From Amycolatopsis albispora (GTDB lineage Bacteria > Actinomycetota > Actinomycetes > Mycobacteriales > Pseudonocardiaceae), in the NCBI RefSeq assembly GCF_003312875.1, contig NZ_CP015163.1:1550001-1614000 (forward strand): a DNA stretch of 64,000 bases. Reading direction: 5' to 3'. Positions 25,853 through 34,002 of the stretch are shown piece after piece. The notes beneath the pieces were generated by a model. That model searched no databases. It saw nothing but the letters and a program-made list of their open reading frames with translations, and was not told where the DNA came from. A program made the position numbers and the translations under genes. The first letter of the stretch is position 1, and each line of letters opens with the position of its first letter.

Positions 25853-26659
25853 TCATTCGGATTCGGCGGTCCCCGGCTCGGTCATCTGCCGGTGCTGCCT
25901 GGCGACCGCCGGATCCGGCAGCACGTTGCCCGCCGCGGCCTGCACCTTGTTCTTCGGCGAACCGGCCACCACGTGGTCCTCGCCCGCCATCAGCGCGTCG
26001 TAGCCCTGCTTGGCCACCACCGCCGGGCTGTCCTTGTCCGCCGCCCCGAGCTTGGTGTCGAGCATGTCCGCGCGGTCGAAGAACTCGGTGTCGGTCGGGC
26101 CGGGCATCAGCGTGGTCACCGACACCCCGGTGTCCCGCAGTTCCTCGCGCAGCGCCTCGGCGAAGGACTTGAGGAACGCCTTCGACGCGTTGTAGACGGC
26201 CTGGAACGGGCCGGGCGCGGTCGCCGCGACCGAGGAGGTGAACAGCACGCGGCCGGCGCCGCGCTCGGTCATCGGCGGCAGCAGCCGGTAGGCCAGGTGC
26301 ACCGACGAGCGGACGTTGAGGTCCACCACGGCCAGCTGGTCCTCCAGTGAGCTTCCGCCGACGAAGGCGCCACCGGCGCCGACACCGGCGTTCAGCGCGA
26401 TCGCGGCCACCGGCCTGCCGGTGCCCGCCACCTCGTCGGCCAGCTTCTCCACGCCCTCCTCGGTCCGGAGATCGGCCAGCACGGTTTCCACCCGCGTGCC
26501 GAACTCGCGTACCTCGTCCGCGGCGGCGTCCAGCTCGTTGTCTTCGGCGGTGACCAGCACGTCGAAGCCGTGCTTGGCGAACTGCTTGGCCAGTTCCAGC
26601 CCGATCCCGCTGGACGCGCCGGTCACCACGGCAAAGGGCTTTCCCATCGTCGCATTCAT
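25853..26659 (-). CDS. SDR family oxidoreductase
   Basis: 268 residues, classical SDR. GASSGIGLELAKQFAKHG is the cofactor motif. NAGVG, the SSV catalytic serine, YNASK and PGPTDTEFFDR follow in order. The C-terminus carries an extra ~30-residue tail (VQAAAGNVLPDPAVARQHRQMTEPG) seen in stress-associated actinobacterial SDRs. The stop is 3 bp from the convergent aldehyde dehydrogenase. A GATT-N15-GGGTAG element lies just upstream (26670-26694), suggesting stress-sigma control. Confidence 0.85.
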   Translation of the reverse strand: MNATMGKPFAVVTGASSGIGLELAKQFAKHGFDVLVTAEDNELDAAADEVREFGTRVETVLADLRTEEGVEKLADEVAGTGRPVAAIALNAGVGAGGAFVGGSSLEDQLAVVDLNVRSSVHLAYRLLPPMTERGAGRVLFTSSVAATAPGPFQAVYNASKAFLKSFAEALREELRDTGVSVTTLMPGPTDTEFFDRADMLDTKLGAADKDSPAVVAKQGYDALMAGEDHVVAGSPKNKVQAAAGNVLPDPAVARQHRQMTEPGTAESE

Positions 26660-26669
26660 GCCCTTCCGG

Positions 26670-26694
26670 CTACCCGGCGCGACGGCGGCGAATC
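26670..26694 (-). promoter_or_regulatory. Probable SigB-type promoter of the SDR gene
   Basis: On the minus strand: GATT (26694-26691), 15 bp, GGGTAG (26675-26670), 10 bp before the ATG at 26659. The -35 fits only the relaxed GNNT consensus. It overlaps the stop of the upstream ANTAR gene (26693-26695), giving the SDR its own promoter. Confidence 0.4.
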
Positions 26695-27817
26695 ACCCGC
26701 GACGGGAATCCGGGCGGCTGAGTTCACCGTGTTCACCGCAGTGGCCGACGAGCGCGGCGGCGATGTCGGCGAGCTTGACGTTGACGTCCTGCGAGGTGCG
26801 GCGCAGCAGGTCGAAGGCCTCGTCGGCGGTGAGCCCCTGCCGCGCCATCAGAATGCCCTTGGCCTGGCCGATGACGTCACGGGCTTCGACGGCCGTCCTC
26901 AGGTGCGCGGCTTCGATCGCGGCGAGCTCGGCCACCTGGCTGCGGGCGATGGCCAGCGACGCGTGCGTGGCCAGCAGCAGGGCGCGGTGGCGGTCGTCGC
27001 CGGTGATGCCGTCGCGGTGGCTGTAGATGTTGAGCGCGCCGCCCAGCGCGACCGGTTCCGGTGACGGCTGCAGCGTGGTGGACAGCACCGAGCCGAGCCC
27101 GTTCCGGGTGGCCGCCTCGGCGAACTGGGGCCAGGCGCTGGTGGTGGCCAGGTCCTGTTCGACGACGTACCCGGGCCCGTCGGGACGGGCCACGTCGACG
27201 CACGGGCCGGTGCCGGTTTCGTACTGGGTCCGGTCCAGCTCGGTCGCCACCCCGTCGGTCTCCACCGGCGTGAAGAAGCGGCCCGCCGGGTCGCGCAGGG
27301 TCACGCTGACCACCTCGGCGTGCGGTATCAACACGGTGGTGGCGGCCGCCACCTGGCGCAGCACCTGCTCGAGCGTGCTCGCGTCCAGCAGCATCCGGGT
27401 GAGCGCGGCGAGCTGATCGTCGAGCCCTTCCATGGACTTGGGGGACTCCGGGAGGTGCCCGCGGACCACGGCGTCCACGGTGTCGTGCACCGGCAGCAGG
27501 TCGGGGCCCACCGTCGAGGCCACGAGCCGCCCGGCTGCGGTGCCGCGGCCGAGCACCGCGGCCGACCGGATGTCCTGCTTGGCGTTGCGCCGCGCGAACT
27601 CGCCGAGCATGCGGGCACCCGCGGCGGACAGGCCGTCGACGTCACGCAGGTCCAGCACCACGCACCTCGGCGGCGGCAGCACACCGGTGACATCGGCCAG
27701 TTTCACCGCGGTCCGCTCCACCTCCGCACCCAGCAGCAAGCCGGTCAGGCGCAGCACCAGCGCGGCTTCGACCCGCTCAGGACGGACCCGGACCTCGTAC
27801 GACGTGTTCCCGGCCAT
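26693..27817 (-). CDS. STAS-GAF-ANTAR regulatory protein
   Basis: 374 residues in three parts. Residues ~1-115 are a STAS (anti-sigma factor antagonist-like) domain with VVLDLRDVDGLSAAGARML, including the candidate phospho-serine. Residues ~130-290 are a GAF sensor domain. Residues ~305-365 are an ANTAR RNA-binding domain (AAHLRTAVEARDVIGQAKGILMARQGLTADEAFDLLRRTSQD). ANTAR proteins bind dual hexaloop RNA and act as antiterminators. Joining this to a STAS module would link partner-switch signalling to RNA-level control. ATG 27817 gives the STAS start; upstream sequence has a weak GTTT-N15-CGGTAC. Confidence 0.88.
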   Translation of the reverse strand: MAGNTSYEVRVRPERVEAALVLRLTGLLLGAEVERTAVKLADVTGVLPPPRCVVLDLRDVDGLSAAGARMLGEFARRNAKQDIRSAAVLGRGTAAGRLVASTVGPDLLPVHDTVDAVVRGHLPESPKSMEGLDDQLAALTRMLLDASTLEQVLRQVAAATTVLIPHAEVVSVTLRDPAGRFFTPVETDGVATELDRTQYETGTGPCVDVARPDGPGYVVEQDLATTSAWPQFAEAATRNGLGSVLSTTLQPSPEPVALGGALNIYSHRDGITGDDRHRALLLATHASLAIARSQVAELAAIEAAHLRTAVEARDVIGQAKGILMARQGLTADEAFDLLRRTSQDVNVKLADIAAALVGHCGEHGELSRPDSRRG

Positions 27818-27854
27818 CTCGACGGGGTACCGCGGTGGCCGGAAACGAAACCCC

Positions 27855-27880
27855 GGTTGACCGGTGGTGCGCGGGGGTAG
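27855..27880 (+). promoter_or_regulatory. Possible SigB-type promoter of the YbdK-like gene
   Basis: GGTT (27855-27858), 16 bp, GGGTAG (27875-27880), 10 bp before the ATG at 27890. It fits the relaxed GNNT-N14-16-GGGTA pattern and repeats the near-leaderless geometry seen at other sites in this window. Confidence 0.4.
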
Positions 27881-27889
27881 CCGGAGCAC

Positions 27890-28966
27890 ATGGTCACCAT
27901 GGGGGTCGAGGAGGAGTTCCTGCTCGCCGACGCCGGAACCGGAGCGGCCGCGCCCGTCGCGGAGGAGGTGCTGCGGGCGGCGTCGAACGACGTGGTGCGG
28001 CGGGAGCTGCGGCCGACGCAGATCGAGGTGGCCACCGGTGTGTGCCACACGGCTGGCGCGCTCGCGGCCGAGCTGAGCGCTGGACGCGAGCTGGTCGCGA
28101 AGGCCGCGGCGACCGCCGGGGCCGTGCCGCTGGCGACCGGCACGCCTGGTGGATGGTCGCTGCCGTCGCACCCGGCGCGTGGCCGGGCGCGGACGATCAC
28201 CGAGCGCTACCGCGGGGTGGTCGGCGACTACGAGGCCTGCGGCTGCCACGTCCACGTCGGCGTGCCCGGCAAGGAGACCGCGGTGGCCGTGCTGAACCAC
28301 GTGGGACCGTGGCTGCCCAGCCTGCTGGCCCTGTCGGTGAACTCACCGTTCCACAATGGACTCGACACCGGGTACGGCAGCTGGCGCATGGTGCAGCAGT
28401 CCCGGTTCCCCGGCTCGGGCATCGCGCCGTGGTTCAGCGGCCACCAGGCCTACGAGCGGGAGGTGTCCCGCCTGGTGGACTGCGGGGTGCTGGTCGACGC
28501 GGACATGAGCTTCTGGCTGCTGCGGTTGTCCGGCAAGTTCCCGACCGTCGAATTCCGGACCGCGGACACCGCGGGCACGGCCGGTGAAGCGCTGCTGCAG
28601 GCGTTGCTCTGCCGCGCGCTGGTGACCAGGGCGCTGGCCGAGCTGGACGCCGGTCGCGAAGCCCGGCCGTGCTCTCCGCAGGTCGCCGCGGCCGCGGTGT
28701 GGGCGGCCGCGCGGTACGGCCTGGCCGGGGAGGGCGTGGACGTCCGGGCCGCCCGCCCCAAGCCCGCCGGCGTGCTGGTCGCCGAACTGCTCGCGGAGGT
28801 CGCGCCCGCGCTGGAAGAGCACGGCGACCTGCCGCTGGTGCACCAGCTCGTCGAGTGGGTGTGGCACCACGGCACCGGCGCCGACCGGCAGCGTGAGCGC
28901 GGCCTCACCGGGGCCTGGCGCCTGATGCGGGTGAAAGGTCACGAACCGGGTACCCCGCCCGCGTGA
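27890..28966 (+). CDS. YbdK-type carboxylate-amine ligase (glutamate-cysteine ligase family 2)
   Basis: 358 residues, the normal GCS2/YbdK length. MGVEEEFLLAD opens the protein; the acidic EEE binds metal-ATP. ELRPTQIEVATGVC, ACGCHVHVGVPGKE and VNSPFHNGLDTGYGSWR are the family's active-site segments. YbdK proteins make gamma-glutamylcysteine weakly in vitro; their real product is often unknown. The start may be ATG 27890 or 27899. The stop overlaps the next gene's GTG (GTGA). The neighbouring iron and CDGSH proteins suggest a role in thiol or redox defence. Confidence 0.87.
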   Translation: MVTMGVEEEFLLADAGTGAAAPVAEEVLRAASNDVVRRELRPTQIEVATGVCHTAGALAAELSAGRELVAKAAATAGAVPLATGTPGGWSLPSHPARGRARTITERYRGVVGDYEACGCHVHVGVPGKETAVAVLNHVGPWLPSLLALSVNSPFHNGLDTGYGSWRMVQQSRFPGSGIAPWFSGHQAYEREVSRLVDCGVLVDADMSFWLLRLSGKFPTVEFRTADTAGTAGEALLQALLCRALVTRALAELDAGREARPCSPQVAAAAVWAAARYGLAGEGVDVRAARPKPAGVLVAELLAEVAPALEEHGDLPLVHQLVEWVWHHGTGADRQRERGLTGAWRLMRVKGHEPGTPPA

Positions 28967-29949
28967 CGGAAACACTGGTTCAACTCGGCGCGACCCTGCC
29001 CGCCGCGCGCGGTCCGATTTCGGCTGTGGTGCTCGACGTCCTGCGGGGACGCCAGGGCACCGGCGCGCTCCGGCAGTGCACTGTGGACGATGGCAATGGC
29101 GAGGACGCGCAGCTAGCGCTGCACATCTGCTACGAGCTGCACTACCGCGGTTTCGACGGCGTCGACGCGGGCTGGGAATGGGACCCGGAGCTGCTGCGGT
29201 TGCGGGCGGAACTGGAGGAAGCGTTCCTGGCCGACCTGCGCGCGGGCGTCGCCGGTGGTGACGACGTGGCGGGAGAACTGGACGCGCTGCTGGTGGAAAC
29301 CGTGCCCGGCCGGGGCCTGAGCCACTTCCTGCGTGACGATGCCGAGTGGTGGCAGCTGCGGGAGTTCTTCGTGCACCGCTCGATCTACCACCTCAAGGAA
29401 GCCGATCCGCACGCGTGGGTGATCCCGCGGCTGCACGGGCGGCCGAAGGCGGCGCTGGTCGCGGTGGAGTTCGACGAGTTCGGCGGTGGCCACCCCGACC
29501 GCGTGCACGCCCAGCTGTACGCCGACCTGCTCGAAGCCGCCGGGCTTTCGCCGCGTTACCTGCACTACCTGGACGACGTGCCCGCGTGCATGCTGGCCGT
29601 GGTGAACCTGATGTCGTTGTTCGGGTTGCACCGGCGGTGGCGCGCGGCGCTGGTGGGGCACTTCACCGCGGCGGAGATCACCACCGGCCCCAGCGCGCAG
29701 CGGATGGACGGCGCGCTGGAGCGTCTCGGCGGTGCCCCGGAATGCCGCCGGTTCTACACCGAGCACATCGAGGCCGACGCCGTGCACGAGCAGGTGATGC
29801 GTCACGAGGTGGTGGGCGGGCTGCTCGAGCAGGACCCGGAGCTGGCCGGTGACCTGGTGTTCGGCATCCAGGCCACCGAACTCGCCGAGCAGCGCTTCGC
29901 CGACCACGTGCTGGGCCGGTGGGCGGCCGGGCGGTCTTCACTCCGGTGA
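28963..29949 (+). CDS. Iron-containing redox enzyme family protein (heme-oxygenase-like diiron fold)
   Basis: 328 residues, mostly helical. HICYELHYRGFDGVD and the later FFVHRSIYHLKEADPHAW, VEFDEFGGGHPDRVHAQLY and EHIEADAVHEQVM carry the Glu/His ligands expected for the heme-oxygenase-like diiron oxidase (HDO) family. HDO members oxidise fatty or amino acids; here the substrate is unknown. It overlaps the YbdK-like gene (GTGA) and overlaps the convergent CDGSH gene by 12 bp. In my recollection this trio recurs in actinobacteria. Confidence 0.82.
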   Translation: MTETLVQLGATLPAARGPISAVVLDVLRGRQGTGALRQCTVDDGNGEDAQLALHICYELHYRGFDGVDAGWEWDPELLRLRAELEEAFLADLRAGVAGGDDVAGELDALLVETVPGRGLSHFLRDDAEWWQLREFFVHRSIYHLKEADPHAWVIPRLHGRPKAALVAVEFDEFGGGHPDRVHAQLYADLLEAAGLSPRYLHYLDDVPACMLAVVNLMSLFGLHRRWRAALVGHFTAAEITTGPSAQRMDGALERLGGAPECRRFYTEHIEADAVHEQVMRHEVVGGLLEQDPELAGDLVFGIQATELAEQRFADHVLGRWAAGRSSLR

Positions 29950-30141
29950 TTCGCGCACCTTCCGGCGGTGGCTGGTGTCGCACAGCGGGAACCGCTTGCT
30001 GCGGCGGCAGGCGCAGATCGCCACCATGAACCGGTCGCAGTGCAGCGTCCCGCCATCAGGCAAGGCCAGGTCCACCGGGCCTTCGACCAGCACGGGCCCG
30101 CCCGGCTCGACGACAACGCGGCGGCGGTCAGCGTTCGGCAC
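29938..30141 (-). CDS. CDGSH-type iron-sulfur protein
   Basis: 67 residues. The single CDGSH domain reads CACRRSKRFPLCDTSH: three cysteines and a histidine in the C-x-C-x7-8-P-x-C-D-x-S/T-H pattern that binds a redox-active 2Fe-2S cluster. The canonical CDGSH is CDTSH here. The N-terminal half forms the short beta-cradle (VVVEPGGPVLVEGPVDLALPDG). GTG start at 30141. It overlaps the upstream methyltransferase by 14 bp, so it is co-translated with it. Confidence 0.88.
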   Translation of the reverse strand: MPNADRRRVVVEPGGPVLVEGPVDLALPDGGTLHCDRFMVAICACRRSKRFPLCDTSHRRKVRESPE

Positions 30142-30823
30142 GGATCACCACCAGGTCCTCGTGGCGGCGGCCCCGTTCGATGAGCCCCGCGTCCTCCAGG
30201 AAGGCGGCCCGCGCGTGCATTACCGGCCCGAACGGGTTGCGGCGCCGCGCGACCTCTTCGGCACGCAGCCCACCCGCCCGCAGGCGGTCCAGCGTGGTGT
30301 CCACTCCGGACACATCGGAGTGCACCAGCAGCAGGCAGCCGGACGGCGCCAGCAATCGGGGTGCCAGGTCGCACAGCGGGTCGAGCAAGGTTCTGCCGTC
30401 GGCGCCCGCGTCCCAGGCCCGGGCGGCGCGATCGGCGGTGGCGGCCGCCGCGGGCACGTACGGGGGATTGGCCAGTACCAGGTCGAACCGGCCATCGGTG
30501 TCCATAAAGGACTGGCGGCGCGCCCGTACCGGCAGGCCGTGCCGGAAGGCGTTGAGCCACACCGAAAGCACGGCCCGCCAGGAGATGTCCACGGCGGTGA
30601 CCTCGGTGCCACCCAGCCGCGCCGCGGTCAGGGCCAGCGCGCCGGTGCCGGTGCAGACGTCCAGGACCCGGGCGCCCACCGGCGGTGGCATCCGCGCCAC
30701 CACTGAGGCGAGCAGGTGGGTGTCGGCCTGCGGCCGGTAGACCCCGGGAAGCCGGACCAGCGGCAGGCGCGGCGACCCCGGGCCAGCTGGCGTGCGGACA
30801 GCGAATTCTGCCGTGGTGGCCAT
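30128..30823 (-). CDS. HemK2/MTQ2-like class I methyltransferase
   Basis: 231 residues. The SAM-binding motif is VLDVCTGTGALALTAARLG. The catalytic NPPY occurs in LVLANPPYVPAAA, the hallmark of N5-glutamine/adenine methyltransferases such as HemK and MTQ2. GVYRPQADTHLL near the N-terminus is typical of the HemK2 branch, and there is no N-terminal release-factor-recognition domain. The target may be a protein glutamine or a small molecule. A GTTT-N14-GGGTAC promoter lies at 30884-30907. The coupled CDGSH gene suggests a conserved redox/iron module. Confidence 0.82.
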   Translation of the reverse strand: MATTAEFAVRTPAGPGSPRLPLVRLPGVYRPQADTHLLASVVARMPPPVGARVLDVCTGTGALALTAARLGGTEVTAVDISWRAVLSVWLNAFRHGLPVRARRQSFMDTDGRFDLVLANPPYVPAAAATADRAARAWDAGADGRTLLDPLCDLAPRLLAPSGCLLLVHSDVSGVDTTLDRLRAGGLRAEEVARRRNPFGPVMHARAAFLEDAGLIERGRRHEDLVVIRAER

Positions 30824-30883
30824 GTGGCACTCCTCGAACTCCGTGTGACACGACCACCGTCGACCGTGCCGGGCAACCGTGGA

Positions 30884-30907
30884 GTACCCGCCGGTTCGCG
30901 GTTAAAC
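30884..30907 (-). promoter_or_regulatory. SigB/SigH-type promoter of the HemK2-CDGSH unit
   Basis: On the minus strand: GTTT (30907-30904), 14 bp, GGGTAC (30889-30884). Transcription would start ~54 nt before the ATG at 30823. It is divergent from, and 8 bp away from, the equivalent promoter at 30916-30940. Confidence 0.55.
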
Positions 30908-30915
30908 CGGCGCGC

Positions 30916-30940
30916 GTTTCCGCGTGCGCGGCCCGGGTAG
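30916..30940 (+). promoter_or_regulatory. SigB/SigH-type promoter of the SDR at 30982
   Basis: GTTT (30916-30919), 15 bp, GGGTAG (30935-30940). Perfect match to the pattern; the ATG at 30982 lies 41 bp downstream. Confidence 0.6.
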
Positions 30941-30981
30941 CCGACTGGAGAGGGAGATCATCGACACGGAGGCACTCCACC

Positions 30982-31809
30982 ATGGCTCTTCCGGCACCGA
31001 CCGCGGGGGAGACCGCGGACCCGCGCACCGCGATCGTCACCGGCTCGGACTCCGGCATCGGCCGCGCCATCGCGGTGGCGCTGGCCGGCGGCGGACTGGA
31101 CGTCGGCGTTACCTACCACCGTGACCGGGAAGGAGCCGAGGACACCGCGCGGGAAGCGCGCTCGCACGGCGTCTCGGCACACGTCCGGCGACTCGACCTG
31201 ACCGAGCTGCCCGAGGCCGCGGGGGTCGTCGACGAGCTGGCCGACGAACTCGGCGGCGTCGACGTGCTGGTCAACTGCGCGGGCACGGGCAGCGCGGAAC
31301 TCGCGCTGGACATGGACTTCGACACCTGGCGGCAGGTGGTGTCGGTGGATCTCGACGGGGTGTTCGCCTGCAGCCAGCGTGCCGCGCGGCGAATGGTCGC
31401 CGCCGGGCGGGGTGGCCGCATCATCACCATCACCAGCGTGCACGAGCACGCGCCGCGTGTCGGGGCCGCGCCGTACTGCGCGGCGAAGGCAGGCGCCGGC
31501 GCGCTGACGAAGGTGCTCGCACTGGAGCTGGCCCGGCACGGCATCACGGTGAACTCCGTGGCGCCCGGCGAGATCTCCACCCCGATGACCGGCCAGGCCG
31601 ACGCGGACCCGCGAGCCCAGGAACGCCCCGGCGTGCCGCTCGGCCGGACCGGGGACGCGCGGGAGGTCGCCGCCGCGGTGGCGTTCCTGGCTACCCCGGC
31701 CGCCGCCTACATCACCGGTGCCTCGCTGGTGGTCGACGGCGGCATGCTGCTGATGGGACCGCAGGCAGGGGGCGAGCTCGGCACGCACGAATGGCGCACG
31801 ATCGGGTGA
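30982..31809 (+). CDS. SDR family oxidoreductase (glucose dehydrogenase/FabG-like)
   Basis: 275 residues, classical SDR. VTGSDSGIGRAIAVALAGGG, NCAGTG, TITSVHEHAP (catalytic Ser), YCAAK and NSVAPGEISTPMT form the complete motif set. VTYHRDREGAEDTA suggests NADP(H) preference (Arg after beta-2). Members of this group are often part of SigB-type stress regulons in actinomycetes, in keeping with the promoter at 30916. The substrate is unknown. ATG 30982 follows a GGAGG-like site at 30968-30972. Confidence 0.87.
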   Translation: MALPAPTAGETADPRTAIVTGSDSGIGRAIAVALAGGGLDVGVTYHRDREGAEDTAREARSHGVSAHVRRLDLTELPEAAGVVDELADELGGVDVLVNCAGTGSAELALDMDFDTWRQVVSVDLDGVFACSQRAARRMVAAGRGGRIITITSVHEHAPRVGAAPYCAAKAGAGALTKVLALELARHGITVNSVAPGEISTPMTGQADADPRAQERPGVPLGRTGDAREVAAAVAFLATPAAAYITGASLVVDGGMLLMGPQAGGELGTHEWRTIG

Positions 31810-31887
31810 ACCGCCCGTGCATGAGACGGCTTTCGCGGGGAAGCCGGAGAACGGGGACCCATCACGACCTGAGTCCAGGAGGACGGC

Positions 31888-32187
31888 ATGAGCGAGCCAG
31901 ACCCCCAAGTACTCCGGCAGATCGAGAACGGCCTGCGCGCTGACGACCCGCGCCTGGCCGCTCAGCTCGGGACCAGCCCCGAAGTGCGGGCGCAGCAGTG
32001 GCGCGTGATCCTCGTGCTCGCCGACATCACCGTGGTCCTGATGGTGACGGTGGGCGCCGCGGGCGGTGGCGCGGCCCTGCTGCTGTGGGGACTGCTGGCC
32101 GCGGGCTGCCTCGGTTACGTGCACTGGCTCAAGCGCGACGAGCGGCCGTTTGCCGACGACCAGCGCTCGCGCTGGGGTAGCTCGTAA
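31888..32187 (+). CDS. DUF3040 family small membrane protein
   Basis: 99 residues. A short cytoplasmic N-terminus (MSEPDPQVLRQIENGLRADDPRLAAQLG) fits the DUF3040 opening 'LsehErr.LeeIEr.L..dDPrfA'. Two transmembrane helices follow (~37-60 and ~63-85). The function of DUF3040 is unknown; the family is almost confined to actinobacteria. AGGAGG (31878-31883) precedes ATG 31888. It starts a same-strand run with the two GAF-ANTAR genes. Confidence 0.85.
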   Translation: MSEPDPQVLRQIENGLRADDPRLAAQLGTSPEVRAQQWRVILVLADITVVLMVTVGAAGGGAALLLWGLLAAGCLGYVHWLKRDERPFADDQRSRWGSS

Positions 32188-32235
32188 GCTGGGCCACCAT
32201 CGGAACGAACGCTGCCGGTGGAGAGGATCGCTCGG

Positions 32236-32952
32236 GTGGATGGCAGGCGCGACCGGCTCTGGCGCACCATCGCGGAATGGGCGGAGCCGCGCGGGGAGCG
32301 GCCCGGCTGGGCACAGGAGATCTGCGTCGAGACCGTGGCCGGGTTCCGTGGCGTGGACGCGGCCATGCTCACCCTGTGGACCAAGGCCGAGCGGGCGCAG
32401 GAGATCCTCGGCGCGAGCGAGGACTGGGCGGCGCGGGTGGTGGAGACGCAGTACACCGTGGGCGAAGGGCCCGGGGTGGAAGCGCTGCGCGGCGGCGGCC
32501 GGGTGCTGGTGCCCGACCTGCGCGTGGAGCAGGTGCGGTGGCCGGGATTCGCGGAGGAGGCGCTCGGGGCGGGCGTGGCGGCGATGTTCGCCTTCCCGCT
32601 GCGGTTCGGCGCGATCCGGATCGGCACCTTCGAACTGCTCCGCCGTGCACCCGGTGCGCTCGCCGGGGAGGAACTGACCGACGCCGCGCTGGCCGCGGAC
32701 CTGATCGCGGCCGGGCTGCTGCGGCAGGCCGAGCGGGCGGAACGAGCCGGGGAGGACTTCGAACCGCGGCTGGTCACCTCGTTCGAAGACGTCAACGTCG
32801 CCACCGGCATGCTGGCGGCACGGCTGCAGATCGGCTTGGAGGAGGCGTTCGCCAGACTGCGCGGGCACGCGTTCGGGCAGGGGCGGTCCGTGCTGGAGGT
32901 CGCCCGTGATGTCATCGACCGACGCATCGCCCTGGACGAGTTGACCGAGTGA
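32236..32952 (+). CDS. GAF and ANTAR domain protein
   Basis: 238 residues. Residues ~15-155 form a GAF domain (VDAAMLTLWTKAERAQEILGASEDWAARVVE). Residues ~175-235 form an ANTAR-like three-helix bundle (SFEDVNVATGMLAARLQIGLEEAFARLRGHAFGQGRSVLEVARDVIDRR), though the usual DQAkG is replaced by NVATG. It probably senses a small molecule or redox state and controls transcript elongation. I chose GTG 32236, 9 bp after GAGAGG; GTG 32218 is in frame but has no binding site. Confidence 0.82.
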   Translation: MDGRRDRLWRTIAEWAEPRGERPGWAQEICVETVAGFRGVDAAMLTLWTKAERAQEILGASEDWAARVVETQYTVGEGPGVEALRGGGRVLVPDLRVEQVRWPGFAEEALGAGVAAMFAFPLRFGAIRIGTFELLRRAPGALAGEELTDAALAADLIAAGLLRQAERAERAGEDFEPRLVTSFEDVNVATGMLAARLQIGLEEAFARLRGHAFGQGRSVLEVARDVIDRRIALDELTE

Positions 32953-32964
32953 GACGGAGGAACC

Positions 32965-33696
32965 ATGTCTGAGCTCACCTCGGGCAGCCCGCTGGTGACC
33001 ACGCTGGCCGAAATCACCTCGGGGCTGGTGCACAGCCCGGACGCCGAGACCATGCTGCGCCAGGTGGTGGCGGCGGGCACCAGCCTGATGGCGGCCGACG
33101 CCTGCGGCCTGATGCTGCACGACCCGCGCGGCGGCCTGGAGGTGGTGGCTGCCTCGGACATCCCGGCCCGCCTGGTCGAGGCGCTGCAGGCGCAGATCGA
33201 CGAGGGGCCCTGCGTGGAATGCGTCGCCACCGGCAAGACCGTGGTGGCCGCCGAGCTGGAAGCCGAGGGGGAGCGCTGGCCGGGTTTTGTCCCCGGCGCG
33301 CTCGAACTCGGGTTCCGGTCGGTCATCGCGATCCCGCTGCTGCTGGACGGCCGTGGCGCGGGCGGGCTGAACCTGCTCTACCGCACCCCGTCGGACCCGT
33401 CGCCGGAGCGGCTCGTGGTGGGCCGCCTGCTGGCCGACCTGACCTTGCTCGGCCTGGTGCAGGAACGCGGTGACCGGCGGGCCGGCCTGCTCGTCGAGCG
33501 CACGCTGATCGCGCTGGACAGCCGGGTCCGCCTCGGCCAGGCCATCGGCATCGTGGCGGGCACGCTCGGCATCGACCCGATCGAGGCGAAGAGCCTGCTG
33601 GTGGAGCACGCCGGCCGGCACGGGCAGGCGCCGCACGAGGTGGCGCGGGCGGTCACCGAAGGCGCCCTTCGCGCGCAGGCTCTCCGCGGGGAGTAG
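32965..33696 (+). CDS. GAF and ANTAR domain protein, second copy
   Basis: 243 residues, GAF (~10-165) plus ANTAR (~180-240; LDSRVRLGQAIGIVAGTLGIDPIEAKSLLVEHAGRHGQAPHEVARAV). Only 12 bp follow the previous gene, and the two share layout, so they form a tandem pair that may heterodimerise, since ANTAR proteins act as dimers on two RNA hexaloops. GAGG before ATG 32965 fits. It ends 3 bp from the convergent 76-residue gene. The targets may include the downstream manganese catalase. Confidence 0.85.
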   Translation: MSELTSGSPLVTTLAEITSGLVHSPDAETMLRQVVAAGTSLMAADACGLMLHDPRGGLEVVAASDIPARLVEALQAQIDEGPCVECVATGKTVVAAELEAEGERWPGFVPGALELGFRSVIAIPLLLDGRGAGGLNLLYRTPSDPSPERLVVGRLLADLTLLGLVQERGDRRAGLLVERTLIALDSRVRLGQAIGIVAGTLGIDPIEAKSLLVEHAGRHGQAPHEVARAVTEGALRAQALRGE

Positions 33697-33699
33697 CCG

Positions 33700-33930
33700 C
33701 TACAGCAGTTCAGGATCGGTGCCCTGGTGGGCGCGCGCGTCGATCTGCGCCGAGATGCGGTTGGCTTCGGCGAGCGGCCCGTCCTGACCGTCGTCCAGTC
33801 CTTCGCGGGCCAGCGCGCGTCCGCAGACGCGCCACGTGCACAGCACCCCGGTCGCCTTCTCCATGGCGGCGCGCCGGTCCGCGCCCGCGGCCAGCCTGCG
33901 GGCCACGGCTTGTTCTCGCGCGGAGGTCAT
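33700..33930 (-). CDS. Hypothetical small helical protein
   Basis: 76 residues (MTSAREQAVARRLAAGADRRAAMEKATGVLCTWRVCGRAL...). The composition is helical and charged, with two cysteines five residues apart. No family is recognised. It has normal codon bias, GGAA-type sequence before the ATG at 33930, and fills the gap between the GAF-ANTAR pair and the divergent catalase. The resemblance of 'AMEKATGVL' to an ANTAR helix is probably chance. Confidence 0.5.
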   Translation of the reverse strand: MTSAREQAVARRLAAGADRRAAMEKATGVLCTWRVCGRALAREGLDDGQDGPLAEANRISAQIDARAHQGTDPELL

Positions 33931-34002
33931 GCCGCCCACGTTCCTCTTCGAAGCGGGAAAACGCCAGGTTCGCATGGATGGGATTTCCGGGGGAAGCCCG
34001 TG

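Noticed and set aside
32148..32180. GTTT and GGGTAG upstream of the first GAF-ANTAR gene
   Set aside because: The spacing is 23 bp, too long for a stress-sigma promoter; probably chance within the end of the DUF3040 gene.
30958..33636. 892-codon antisense frame across the SDR, DUF3040 and GAF-ANTAR genes
   Set aside because: It is a shadow: it crosses three intergenic regions and has no recognisable domain, and the plus-strand genes have complete family motifs.
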